Assembly (NCBI RefSeq): GCF_031877795.1
Contig: NC_133946.1
Location: 9,337,144-9,401,143, forward strand
Direction: 5' to 3'
Length of the DNA: 64,000 bases
Source: Strix aluco
Lineage: Eukaryota > Chordata > Aves > Strigiformes > Strigidae
Part shown: piece by piece, positions 34,881-46,752 of the stretch
How positions within the stretch are numbered: position 1 is the stretch's first letter
Layout of the letters: each line of letters starts with the position of its first letter
Made by a program: the position numbers and the translations under genes
The notes under the pieces: model-generated
What the model was told of the DNA's origin: nothing
Databases searched by the model: none
Seen by the model: the letters and a program-made list of their open reading frames with translations, nothing else

Positions 34881-35056
34881 ACATTAGCCTATGGTGATAT
34901 GAACCATGAGTGGATTGGCAATGAATGGCTCCCTAGTCTGGGGCTCCCTCAGTATCGCAGCTATTTCATGGAATGTCTTGTTGATGCTCGAATGCTGGAT
35001 CATTTAACTAAAAAAGATCTGCGTGGGCAACTTAAAATGGTGGACAGCTTTCATAG
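34881..35056 (+). CDS. PPFIA1: PPFIA1 exon, SAM2 domain, first part
   Basis: The exon has 176 bp, entered in phase 0 and leaving AG. It encodes [20 protein letters not shown], then [20 protein letters not shown] and [18 protein letters not shown]. This is the second SAM domain. Acceptor AAACAG, donor GTAAAT. Confidence 0.98.
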
Positions 35057-35148
35057 GTAAATAGATTTAAGTTGGAGACCAAACTTAAAATAAACTCTTC
35101 TGTTATCTCTAAATGGGCTTTTAATGAATTTTTTTCTTTTCTAAACAG

Positions 35149-35246
35149 AAACAGTTTTCAGTGTGGAATTATGTGCCTACGAAGACTGAATTATGATCGA
35201 AAAGAACTTGAAAGAAAGAGAGAAGAAAGCCAGAATGAAATTAAGG
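35149..35246 (+). CDS. PPFIA1: PPFIA1 exon, end of SAM2
   Basis: The exon has 98 bp, completing an Arg codon and leaving one base. It encodes [20 protein letters not shown] and then [12 protein letters not shown]. The preceding intron is only 92 bp. Acceptor AAACAG, donor GTTAGT. Confidence 0.97.
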
Positions 35247-37001
35247 GTTAGTGCATTGTCTTGACCTCAGTCTGATTCTAATGTGTTTTCACTGGTCTGC
35301 CTCAAATTTATTTAAAAAAAAAAAAGGTATTATTTATAAAATATCAGGAGATATGTCTGGATGCAGATCCCAAACAATAAATCATGAAACACATCATTTA
35401 ATCATTCACTTGGACAGAGATGTTCTACAAATGCAGACATTTTTGAAACTGTTACTGTGCTGCAGTTTGAAACAAAACTAAATGTTTTAGGAGGATGATG
35501 GTTTTGAAAAAGTTTTGGGGTTTTTCTTGTTTGGTTTTTTTTTTTCCCCTGTTCTGACATGATAACTTTGCATCTATGTGATTTTACTGTTGCTTGAGGC
35601 TGGTAATTTTTATGACGCAGCACTTTATGAAAAAATACCCAGGTGACTGAGGTGTTTAAATCTTCCAGATTCATGGTGATTATTGAATGTAGGATGAGAA
35701 TTCACAGTATTTTCCAAGACTTTCCATAGAAATTTTTTCCCCTGCCTAATATCAGAAGTCATTTCTGACATCTTACACTAAAATTTTAGGGTTACCTTGT
35801 ACACAGTTTGCTTAGAAGGGCTCTGTGCTTGCTCTTCCCCTTTCCTTTTGAAGTGTTGATACCCTTTGGAGGTTATTCTACTAATTGTGCCTGAGTGTGT
35901 TCCCAGGAATTGCAACCAGCTGGCATGAAACAAGTCTGTGTTGTGGCTGGTAGGCTTTTTTTTAGCCTCCTGAATGGTATGGCTGCATCTGTTGCCTATA
36001 GGGGATTGCTCCTTGGAACATATAACTCTTAAATTTCTCCTGGGAATTGTTTGGGAAGAATGCCAGTTGACACAAGCCAGAAACATGCTGTGGATCATTA
36101 CAGCAGTTTGATTGGTATAGACATTCCTGAGTAGTGTAAAAAAACCTACTTGTGAGAATGTAGTTTTTGTTTTGACATTTGGGCTGAACTTGTAAATGCT
36201 GCTTTATAATGTTTTTCCTTGAAGAAGTTTGAAGATGAGAGTATATTGATTGTTGAGCTGTTACAGTATGAAATGCCTTCCAGCAAACTTCTAATATGTT
36301 TATTTTCCACTTTAATGATTGTGGAAAAGTGTAGTAGCATGCATACATAAGCTTGAAAGTAAGTCTGCGTTACTAAATTGAACACTGTCAGAACTTAAAG
36401 GTAGATAAGATTATAAAACTAATAAATAATAAAGCTTTAAACAATATTAAAGCTTTCAGTTCAAATTCAGTAGGAAGCACATAAGAAATCGCTATAAGAT
36501 TTTTCTTTTGGGTAGTAAAATTTTTCTCCCCAAAATATTTAATCTCTCTTGAGGTCCAAGCCCTTAAGTGGCTGTGCAAAACAGAAGATCTGTCTTCTCC
36601 TGCATGAACACTATGCCCAGCTGAACTTGTCTCTTAACTGTGACTGTAGCCTCCCTCTAGGCAGAGAAGGGAGATTGAGCGAGGACTATTCCTTCTGGGT
36701 GCAAGGAAAACTGTTGTATGGAAGGGATCTAACACTGAGCGGTGGAGTCTAAGCATGGAGTTTTGTTGCCAGTTCATTGCATTTCATGCACACCAAAAAG
36801 GCAGGGACAGATGAGATCACAACCTAAATGTTAAATAACAAAATTCCTTGAAAGCTACTACTCAACAGCATTTATGATTAATTGTGTATATGTGAAAATC
36901 AAATCCCAACACACGCATACAGATAAAGAAAGGACTGTAGGTTTTTTGTTCAGAGAAGTTGTATTGTTATAAATTGGGCAACAACTTTTTTTTCTCCATA
37001 G
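35247..37001 (+). other. PPFIA1: PPFIA1 intron, nothing recognised
   Basis: About 1.75 kb of intron. The minus strand shows several adjacent open frames (35778-36579) of up to 128 codons, but they have no recognisable motif and the amino-acid mix expected of AT-rich noise, so I do not call a gene. Confidence 0.65.
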
Positions 37002-37177
37002 ATGTCCTTGTCTGGAGCAATGAAAGAATGATCCATTGGGTAGTGTCCATTGGTCTTAAAGAATACGCAAATAACCTTATAGAGAGCGGAGTTCATGGTG
37101 CACTTGTGGCCTTAGATGAATCATTTGATTACAATGCATTAGCTCTCTTATTACAAATACCCACTCAAAACACACAG
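37002..37177 (+). CDS. PPFIA1: PPFIA1 exon, SAM3 domain
   Basis: The exon has 176 bp, completing an Asp codon and ending in phase 0. It encodes [20 protein letters not shown], then [20 protein letters not shown] and [18 protein letters not shown]. This is the third SAM domain. MIHWVVS replaces human VIRWILS. Acceptor CCATAG, donor GTAAGC. Confidence 0.97.
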
Positions 37178-37745
37178 GTAAGCAAGAAGTAGTACTTTAT
37201 GGCCAGTAGGACATTTCTTCCCTCTAGCAAGGTTAAAAATGGAACTGTTTTCTTAGGTAACTGCATGTCTTTCTATTCCCAGCTCTAGAAGCTTTAGAAA
37301 TGGGAAGTTGTCTATTGTCCTCTAAGAGCAAAACATAGAACTGTGCTTTTCTTACTGTTTTCTAATTGATAATGACAGTTGTGGTTGATCAGTTTGCTTG
37401 AACAAAAAGTATTGTTGGAATATTTTCCCCGTAGCCCATCTTTACAACATTAGTGTAAAACTCATCTTTTTTGTTGTTTGCTAGTTTTTATTCTAAAATA
37501 ATTAAGTTAGAGCCAGAAATCATGAACTTTCATGTCACAACTAAGGGAAGGGAGAGCTGTTAAGTCTTCCTTAAATTTTTAATAAGTTACAAATTAAGTA
37601 ATAACTTTTCAAGTACTAAGTATGTTTATTAATCTGATAAAGTATTAAACATTTTGGGTTATATTAAGTTTTTAAAATTACTGTAGGTTACTAATTACTA
37701 ATCTTTTGGAATTAATTTCCATTTCTTTCATACTATAAACTTTAG

Positions 37746-37814
37746 GCTCGTGCTGTTCTGGAGAGGGAATTTAATAACCTTCTTGCTATGGGCACAGACA
37801 GAAGACTTGATGAA
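37746..37814 (+). CDS. PPFIA1: PPFIA1 exon, end of SAM3
   Basis: The exon has 69 bp (23 codons), phase 0, ARAVLEREFNNLLAMGTDRR and then LDE, with acceptor TTTAG and donor GTAAGT. It is the terminal helix of SAM3. Confidence 0.97.
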
Positions 37815-39149
37815 GTAAGTTACTTGACCCATTTTATGGTCCTGAGAACTTTAGCAGAACTGTTAAGTGAAAGAGTTTAGCTTGAACCTCTTTAAACTAT
37901 TGGCAGAATAGTGTCAGAAATTTTAACTTCAGATTCTTTGTCTTCGAGAGTTTCTGAATATGACAGTTTTTGTGTATTTAGGTAAGATAACTTTGAATAT
38001 GAAACTGTTGAGATGATTTGCAAGTTTATTTTTTGTAGCTTGTATGGTTAGTCTAATGGTTATCTAATAGCAGCACTTCGGGCTGATTCTTCTTTTTTCT
38101 ATCTAAAATGTGGGGAAATTAGTGACCAGTGTGGCAGATGAATAAGCTATGATAGAGAAAGGCACTGTATAGCACATTTCAAACCTTTGTCCTAATGAGC
38201 AGTATTTCAAAGGGTTTTGAGTGTTTTTCAAGAAAGCTTGTGTTGTAAATTTCTGTTAATACTGGTATAGATGACTACCAGGTATGTTTACACATCAAAG
38301 TAATTTCTGTTGGGCAGTCTGTGATCTTACAGTGTATAAACTTCATTTAAATGTAATGAGTATAAAACTCTTAACAAACTACGTGTGAGACTTTTTTGTA
38401 GACCCTGTGATCCATAGCATAAAGGAGAGAGTGTTAAATCTTTAAACTTTTAAGTTCCTCTATGCTGTAGCTCTGTGAACAGTTTCAAGCTGGTGTTACT
38501 TCCCCAAGAGACTCCTAACTCTGTGCTGCCTCTTTGGTGCTAATGAGAGTTTATGTGGTAGCATGCGTAGGCGAAAGTGGTTCAGATGAAGACTAAAGTG
38601 GCAAAACCCTAACGTGGTTATAACTAGGTCAGGGAACGAGCCTATGATATCTCAGAAACGTGTGCTAGTATGAGGAAGAGAACAGGGGAAGCTTCTCTGA
38701 CAGACGTTGGCTGGTTTTGTGTTCATCTTCTACCTAATAGACTTGTTACAGCCCTTTTATGGCACATCCTGACAGCTCTGTTCTCAGTATGCAGTTCTAA
38801 CATCTGATGATGTTTCTGTTTTAATAACATCGTCAGAAAGCAGCTTGATAGCTTTCTAAGGTATTTTTCCTTATGGATTTCAAACTTCAAGAGAAGGAGC
38901 TTTGAGGGAACAGATGTCTGCTCTCTTCTAGCGTCACAGGGTAGTTTGATCATTAAGATCTCTTCAGGATACTTGTCCCCTAATTCTAAAAGGGGATAAA
39001 TTTTAGGTAAAATGGCATTCAAAGGTTTGAAGTGTTTCTAAAGGTGAAGTTGGCAAATTGAGATGCTGAATGGGTATATTTGCACTGACACAATACCTTC
39101 ACTGCAAAAGACATTTTGGAATTGAGACTTGAACTGTTGTATTTAGAAA

Positions 39150-39271
39150 GTGCAGTATTATATTACTGAAGTGGAATATTACTTCAGAGATGCAGATGTG
39201 TTAATGGAGGGAAAATGCACTTGGGTAATTACTAGTTAGGTTTACCCAAGTGCTTAAGCAAAATACTGCAC
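39150..39271 (+). repeat. Nested inverted repeats able to form a three-way junction
   Basis: Three perfect stems are nested in 122 nt of intron. The outer arms are GTGCAGTATT (39150-39159) and AATACTGCAC (39262-39271). Inside are CTGAAGT/ACTTCAG (39166-39172 with 39181-39187) and GCACTTGGGTAA/TTACCCAAGTGC (39217-39228 with 39242-39253). The combination is much more than expected by chance. It could be a structured RNA element or the remains of a palindromic DNA transposon. Confidence 0.75.
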
Positions 39272-39766
39272 AGCAATATCATATTTACTACACTTTTTTT
39301 TTCTCACTATCACTTCCTGTATTTTGTAGCATGAGAAAGCACAATAGCTGTATCATCATTCCTGTAAGACAGAATTGAAGGTTAAAAGCAATTGTTCAAA
39401 TTAAGCCTCTATGTCAGTGTTCCCAAGCAGCTTTTATGATCTGCTCCACTTCTCATATCCCCTAAGAATGAGTGATGTGACACTTAAGAATTATTGCAAA
39501 TCATGAAGTACAAACATTCAAAGTACGAAACGTTTTCTTAAATGGGCTGAGAACATGAATTTCCATAGTTACTGAGCTGAAGAGCCCACACTCTAGCAAA
39601 TGAACACAGATTGTTGCAAATGAAGACCTCTGCTGCTGTTACACCTGAACTGTTCTGAAAATAACTCATTCAGTGGTGATACACTTACTTAAGATTGTCA
39701 GTAATCCTTTTAATGTCAGTAACAATCCTACATTTTTTGAATCACTAATGTTTATCAATATAACAG

Positions 39767-39932
39767 GATGATGATAAGAGCTTTAGGAGAGCACCTTCAT
39801 GGAGAAAGAAGTTTAGACCAAAGGACATAAGAGGTTTAGCTGCTGGATCAGCAGAGACTCTTCCTGCAAATTTCAGAGTTACAACCTCAATGTCTTCACC
39901 CTCTATGCAGCCAAAGAAGATGCAGATTGATG
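39767..39932 (+). CDS. PPFIA1: PPFIA1 exon, C-terminal tail
   Basis: The exon has 166 bp, entered in phase 0 and leaving one base. It encodes DDDKSFRRAPSWRKKFRPKD, then IRGLAAGSAETLPANFRVTT and SMSSPSMQPKKMQID. It is the basic, Ser-rich tail after SAM3. Acceptor TAACAG, donor GTATTG. Confidence 0.97.
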
Positions 39933-41188
39933 GTATTGATTTTGTATTATTTTAAGCATGATGCACTTTTTTGCTTGAGATTGCAGGGGAATTCAGTTCA
40001 AATTACCTTTTTTTCCTGCATAAAAGCATCTGCCTTGTGCATGGTTGTATATATAACACTGTGTTTAACCATAGGGTGCTTTATAATTTCAGGAAGCTGT
40101 AATAGATGTGGAGTTTCTTCTTACCTCACTGGAATAACAAAATGAGAATGATAGTTAGAAATAAATTTATGTTAAACTAGAAAAATAAAATTACATTTTA
40201 GGAGAAGTCTTTTAATCACCTGAAGTATAATTTCTAATTAGCAGCAATTAGACCAATGTAAGGTCCACTTCTGAAATGCAGTAAAATGCATTCAAAAATG
40301 ATGTGAGTAAACTCCCTCGGATCATCTTGAGATTATTAAAACTTGAGTAAAAGGTGCATTACCCCCTCTGCAGTGGTCACTTAAATGTTAATCATACTTG
40401 AAATCACTACTTCATTCACTGCTGTGTACTTAATGATTTATATGTATATGTGTGCATACACATGGAGAGATACATATTAAAAAAAAAAAACCCCAAAAAA
40501 CAACTAACTGGAAAAAACCCACCTGCAAGTAGTTGATCATTGTCACATGAGGTATCTCTTATGTTTAAAAACAGTCTCTTTAGTACCATGAGAATAAACT
40601 TTTACCTGAATTTGTTTTACAAAACACAAGTAAAAATAAATGGAAAATGTATTTAATTGGAACAGACAGGATGAGAACTTCAACATAATCTGTCAGAGTT
40701 GTCTCGGGTTCTGAAAATTGTACTTATGAGTAAAGCTCAAAGAAGCAACCATTGCATCTGATGTTACTCTAAAATGTGAGCTGTTGTAAATTTTAAATAC
40801 TGTCACTAGCACAAAATATTTTCCAGAATTCATACGGAAACTTCTGTAAATTAAAATGAGTGGAGTCTTTACCATGTAAAACTCCTTTCTTTTTATCATA
40901 CAAAAAAATATAAAAATATATAAACCATATAAAATAGAAAATAAATTTTAAAATTACCTTTGCCAATTTCAGTGTGCTAGTTAGCATGCAGATATTTTAG
41001 AATTCTTTTTGTTAGCCACTGAAACTAGGAGTGGATGATATATAAAGTGTAAAATAAATTCTGCTTTTCTAACTTGAGACCTTAGAGTTGGGTGACTACA
41101 GTAGCTGTAATCACATTGCTGTGATGTTTTTTTTGAAAACTAACATGCATGCTGTGTTCTGCATGTCTTCCCATGCTTCTTGAAATAG

Positions 41189-41247
41189 GCAGTGTATCAG
41201 GAACACAAAGATTGGATTCTGCTACAGTAAGGACCTACTCCTGTTAA
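41189..41247 (+). CDS. PPFIA1: PPFIA1 last coding exon with stop codon
   Basis: It encodes SVSGTQRLDSATVRTYSC followed by TAA at 41245-41247. The C-terminal VRTYSC is the PDZ-type ligand of liprin-alphas, which binds the sixth PDZ domain of GRIP. The exon seems to end at 41259 with CCG|GTGAGT, leaving only 12 nt of 3' UTR before the next intron. Confidence 0.97.
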
Positions 41248-42590
41248 AGCCTTCTCCCGGTGAGTAAAGTTGATAGGTGTAATAGTGAAGCAGCTATTTA
41301 TGAAATAAAACGTCAGGTATTTTAATACAGTGAATTTACACACTTAGAAAACTGTTTCAGGTTTTCAAGGTAGATTGTTATATTGAAAATCCAGAGATTA
41401 TTTTCTGCAATGAAGACTATGAGTGTTTATTTACTTTTGTAAAGATTGTATTCTTCTGAGGGTTTTTTTAAACAGCCTCAAAAAGGACGTGTGCTAAATA
41501 ACTACATAGAAAGTGTTGAAATCAAAGGTTGGAGTGAAACACCTAGTGAAAGTGGGGAGGAGGGAAGGGGACTAAATCAGGCGTGCAAAGGAAAGAAAAT
41601 AATTTAGTGTGTGGCAGTGCAGTTCAGACTACTGATCTTTCAGAGTCTTGGTCAAATTTGTCCCACTACAAAATGCTTCAATATTGAATTGTTACAGCGG
41701 TAGCTGCATAGTTTTCCAGTTCTTGCATACTTCATGCCACTGTGATTGCTTAGGCTGGCTGGCTGGATTTAGCTACCTGCAGCCTGAATTTGGGTGGTTG
41801 TGAGCAGTGTTGACAGTAAAAGGCAGCTTGATAACACAAAATACATGTATTCTGGCTTATGAAAGATTTGTAGTCCTGTTTTACTCCAGGATTTGGAATG
41901 ATTTTTCTTCAGTAGCCTCTGCTGTATTTTCTCATGGAACAGTACTTCTCTTGTTTTGCAAACAAGTCTGAAAACCCAATTTTTTTTACTATATTGAATT
42001 AAAAAAAAAAAAAAAAGAATCTGCAAATCTTTCTCTCACTAGCTGTTATCTTCCGTGGGCTATAAATTGCCTGCCTCTTCTGCTTACAGCTTCTTTCCTT
42101 TCTTCTCACCAGTAACATCCCTACCAACTCATGCCTTTTGTTCAAATTCTGAACTTTTTGCATATACAAGTTTAATTCTCAACAGTTCTTATGTATGAAA
42201 TGTATGAGAAGGGAAACTCTTGCACATAGCAACTCAGATCATGTGGATCTGTCAGTTCATAATCTCAGGGGCCATCTTAAATTTTTTTTAGTTTCAAGAC
42301 ATTAAAGTTTTAAGTCTTCCCCTCCCCCAAATTCTCTCCACTGTCTCAGGATTTTCTATAGTCAGATGACCTATCTAGAAAGCAGACCTCATGTACTTTG
42401 CATTGCAACTGAAGATTACAGAAGGCAATAAAACTGTGTACGTCATGGCCTGGCAATAATTTGATGCATGACTGCTACACTACTGAGCTGTTTGTGAGAA
42501 ACTTGGAACAAAATGTTTTTAAAAAACCTGCTAATGGAATTTTTTTGTTTTTTCTTTCTGTGTGTTTTTTGTTTGTTGTTGTTTTTACAG

Positions 42591-44075
42591 TTTACCCACA
42601 CTATTTCTACCGGTGATATGCAGCATTTTGAACATTTGGAACCCTTAACCTGTTAATACTTGTTAAATGGACACTTTGAGATATTTTATTACAGAGTTTT
42701 TAATTAGCAAATAAATTCATGAGTACTATAGAGAAAATATTTTAGAATCTAAATGTTTCTTATATTTATGTGACTTCTCATTTATATAGTTACTTACTTT
42801 TTCTGTTTCTATTCAGTCTACAAATCAAATCATTGCTGATTTTTTTATTCTAATTTTAGTCTTTCCAACTGAATGTACTGTAATGCTTGTATGTATATGT
42901 CCCTATAAGTAATATAGGGTTTTTGTAAATTATGCAGTTACTGTAATTATCATTGTTTTTTAATAATGAAACTGAAGGTGAAAAGGATTTTAATACCTTT
43001 GTAAAAGTATCATGACACCAAGCAGTATATATTTTGTCTTTTGAAATGTTAGCTTAGATCTGAAAACAAGTCCAGCTTTTTTTCAGGTAAGCATATGTTG
43101 TTGTAGAAGGCGTGGTACATGATTGTTCTTCTTTTCAGAACTGTACCTTTCCACAAAGAGGATTTGTCAAGTAGTGGGAATTTGTCTTTATTTAAAATAT
43201 AACTTGTTTTAAAAGCTGGGAGAAACTATAACACAACGGAACACCTTTTAGAAGTGATTGACTTGGTCATAACACTCTCTGCTGTATTTGTATAGCGTAT
43301 CTTCACAGTGACTGAAAACAAGCCATAAACCAAGAACTGTTTCGTGGTTTTTTTTTCCTTAACTTGAGGAGGATAGACTTCATAATAATTCCTGGTCGTA
43401 ATCCACAGGCCACAGAGTTTTTTGTCCTAGATCTTTTTGATTGAAAACACTTGTGGAAAGATGCTGGTGAAACTAGTTTTAACGGACCAATCATGAAGCA
43501 CTGCAGTCTCATGTCAAATGAGTAGTGAAAGATGAAGGTACAATGGGCTGAAAACTAAAGCAGTGCAACTTCTAATAAAGGCCTTACTTTTCTTACGTAA
43601 GTCATCTTTTGTGTTTTGTAAACTTGTTCTAAAGAGTTGTCTGGACTTTAATTTTTGATGGTTGTAGCCATTTTGGACTGTATGAGTAGAAAATGTATCC
43701 AACACTTGTAAATGGCATATTAAAAAGCCAGCAAGAATCTGTTCAGATGGTGCATTATTTATTATGCAACAATATATATAGCATGTCTTTTTTTCTTATT
43801 TTGTTTTCCACTTTTAACTTGCTTGTAAAACTGAAATTCAGTGTTACTGTTCTGTTTTTCTATTAATCTTGTGTATTTTCAGATTATGTAACAATATGTA
43901 CAGTCTACTTTTGAACTATTTTTATCACAGTATTATTTATTGCTTTCTTTCAATAAAGTACTGATGCATTTTCCACTGCCAATAAAACACTATTGAAAAG
44001 CTAAGATCTAATTGTATGCAGGCAGGTACTTTTACGGTGAGTGGATATTGTCAATAAAGCATCTTAATGATTGTT
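42591..44075 (+). other. PPFIA1: PPFIA1 terminal exon, 3' UTR
   Basis: A strong acceptor (long T-rich tract then TTTTTACAG at 42582-42590) matches the GTGAGT donor at 41260. The AT-rich sequence that follows runs to a cluster of polyadenylation signals, with GT-rich sequence after the last. The exact start and end are inferred from these signals; a transcript ending without splicing at 41259 is the alternative. Confidence 0.65.
43952..44058 (+). terminator. PPFIA1: Polyadenylation signal cluster of PPFIA1
   Basis: Canonical AATAAA hexamers lie at 43952-43957, 43981-43986 and 44053-44058. The last is followed by a T/G-rich stretch (TGATTGTTTGCTG). Cleavage probably occurs 10-30 nt after one of them. 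Confidence 0.75.
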
Positions 44076-44079
44076 TGCT

Positions 44080-46450
44080 GCCCTGTAGATCTTGTTTCAA
44101 ATGATGACTTTCCTCCAGTAGAATGTTCCGTTAGATGTGACATTTTCTTTGGAATTGTTCAAGTTCACACGCATTAATCAGTTTTTGAAAAGCAGTTTTC
44201 CTGAAGAAAACTGATTTATTGCCTACTTCTACTCGTAGTTAGAGCTATGATTTACCTTTAAAAATAGTAACAAAAAACTCTCACACAACTTCAGTGTATT
44301 CTGGTCCATGTGATGAAGACTGAAGTGCTGTTCTACATAGCAGCAACAGTTGCTTTGTTAATAAAATGAGATTATGACCATAGTGATATTTGGAGAGAGA
44401 CATAGGAGTTGAGGGCACCAATACAAAATTGGGTCACAATAGGGCTGTTATGTCAATTTTAATATATTTGTAAACCATTTCATGTGTAGAAGAGAAGACA
44501 GAAGGATAAAGTTACAGGATAATCGAAGCAGTAGTGAAGCATACTTCATCATGTCCTCTAGATCAACAGCAGGATGTGGAATGCATGGAATGGAGAAACA
44601 TTGTGATTGATGCTTTAAACATTGTTCAATAATGCATCTCTGTTTGTCTGGCTTGTCTATATGAGTTGCTATCTGATCATTTGCAGTCTCTTTTATATTT
44701 TCAGAGAATCTATCTTTCTAGAAAAAGCTAAAATGAAACTGCAGAAGGAGATCCTGACTCAGTGTTCAGCTAAACTTCATTGTTTAGAAAAAAATTGCAT
44801 AGACGTTTCTGGTCACTGATGTGATTGTAGGTGTTCAAAGTCATGTATTGTTGCTTCTCAAAAGTGAAAACAACGTGGAATAGACTTGTAAAATGTGAAA
44901 AGAACATACGTTTATTATTTTAAGGCTGTAAAACCTTAACTGTTATGGAACAATGGAATTGACATGAGAGCTAGAATAAATGAGTGAAATAGAAAAAGCT
45001 TTCACGAACTGGCAAAACTGTGTGTTGACTTCCTTCTGTGAATTATATACAGCAAAGCTGTATCAGAGAAATTGAGAAAAACACTTTCACTCAATTTTAA
45101 TAAACCCCCCTGGAAAGAAGATGATGCAAGTGCATGTGTCAAAGGCATATGGCTATGCTACAGCAATCTTTAAATAAAGCTTGGTTAAATATAACATTTG
45201 TAAATTTCCGAAGGTCTTTAAAGGCTTTAGTTGGAAAGAGTGCTATAAAAATTAAAGTATGCGTTTCATCTGCAATAAGGAGATGGTGGAATTATCTGAG
45301 AGAACTTTAAACTTGGAATTTTTGCATGTTTAGAGGGCAGGGAATCTCAAAAGAGATGTTACAACTTCAACTTTATCCTTTCAAACTGATGGAGAATTAA
45401 AAGGCGAGAAGTTGCTTTTGCAGTGTTTATGGACAGTAGTGATTTATCATGCCAAAACACAGAGCAGAGAACAGGTGAAGTAGTTCACAGCAGAATTTAA
45501 TTTTCAGGTAAATAAAAACATACAATGCCATGTTTTAAGAGTTATTTGAGGGGTGGTATTTTTGTTGAAACTAAAGAGTTACTTTGCCTTTTAAAAGGAA
45601 ACTGTTTTTTCATTTCTTGATAATCCCATTTTCAGGGTTGTAGTTTTGGTGCACTGCTTAATAAAATTTAGAATAACTTGAGTTTAATTTCATTTTTTGT
45701 TCATAGTAATATTTGCACAGGGATTAAGGTTCTGTTAGCCTTTCTTCTCTAGCAGACATATTTTTAAGAGTAATTTTAGCCCACTTTAAAAAAAATACAC
45801 TATATTGATTTATATTGATTTATAAGGTAAATTACCCAGGAAAAAAAATTTGAGCCTATACTGTGAACTGACTACATTTGGCTTTAGGTGACTGGAGGTA
45901 GCTGTCCCACTGACTGGGACTTAGTAAGTTGTGTCCCTCCCTCCAAAACTTGTTAAACTGTTCAGCTGCATTTTTTTCTTTACCCTTTATTATGCATTGA
46001 ATTTACATGTTTATTTGTAATATTTTTTTGCTAGAAATGTCCTTCTTTAGAGTCTGTTTTGAGATACAAACAGATAGTGGGCAAACAAGTAACTCCTAAA
46101 GCGTTAAGGCTGCCTTTTCCTTTCTGTGATTGTTTTCCTGCTCTTTAAATACCCTGTCAACAGTCACGTGTGAACCTTTTACCCCCTGACAGAGATGGAA
46201 ACCTCTCAAGCCGATGTAGCTGCGATATCCAAAACAGGATGGTGTGAAAGGGAGTGTTAAGATGTAATAAAATTTTTTTTTTAAAAAAGTTCAGAACTAT
46301 ACCTATGTGCTGTAGCCCTTTTTAAACCGCTTACGGTGCGTTTTTGAAGTAGTAGTGCTTGGTCATCTAATTGTCCTCAGCGATTTTAAGAAATAGGGAA
46401 AGGAGCAGCTACAGTGTAGATTTAAAAAAAAAAAAAAAAGAAAGGTGGGG
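44080..46450. other. Intergenic spacer between PPFIA1 and CTTN
   Basis: About 2.4 kb of AT-rich sequence without recognisable genes. Just past the PPFIA1 end lie overlapping inverted repeats (44176-44216). A TCACGTG E-box is near 46164-46170, some 0.4 kb upstream of the CTTN promoter island. Confidence 0.75.
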
Positions 46451-46523
46451 GGAAGACTATTTTTAAATAGGTGGAATAAGGCTGGCTCTTGGCGTCGCTC
46501 CCAGGGGTGTGCCGCCTCCCGCC

Positions 46524-46544
46524 GGGGCCGGGGCCGGGGCCGGG
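46524..46544 (+). promoter_or_regulatory. CTTN: Candidate G-quadruplex in the CTTN promoter
   Basis: Four G runs of 4, 4, 4 and 3 are separated by CC dinucleotides in a 21-nt stretch on the + strand, fitting the usual G-quadruplex pattern with two-base loops. It lies next to GC boxes, upstream of the presumed transcription start. Confidence 0.55.
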
Positions 46545-46599
46545 ACAGCACCGCCCGGCGGGGCGGGGCGCGGCGGGTCCCTTTCCCACCTGGAGCCGC

Positions 46600-46752
46600 C
46601 CCGCCGGGCGGGAAGAGGAAGTGGGGGCTCGGGAGAAGCGGAAATTGCAGCAGCAGCCGCCGCCGCCAGCCCGGGAAGCACCGGCGGGGAGCCAGGGCAG
46701 CGCCGGCCGCAGGAGGAGGAGGAGGAGGCGGCGGCAGCCGGCGGGCGCCAGC
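46600..46752 (+). other. CTTN: CTTN non-coding first exon (probable)
   Basis: Within the CpG island, GGA/CGG-repeat-rich sequence leads to a good donor CCAGC|GTAAGC at 46753. Human CTTN also begins with non-coding 5' exon sequence separated from the ATG exon by a long intron. The transcription start is not visible from sequence and the left edge is a guess. Confidence 0.45.

Noticed and set aside
35778..36579. Cluster of minus-strand open frames up to 128 codons in a PPFIA1 intron
   Set aside because: They overlap in different frames, have low-complexity AT-type composition, and match no known family or transposon protein.
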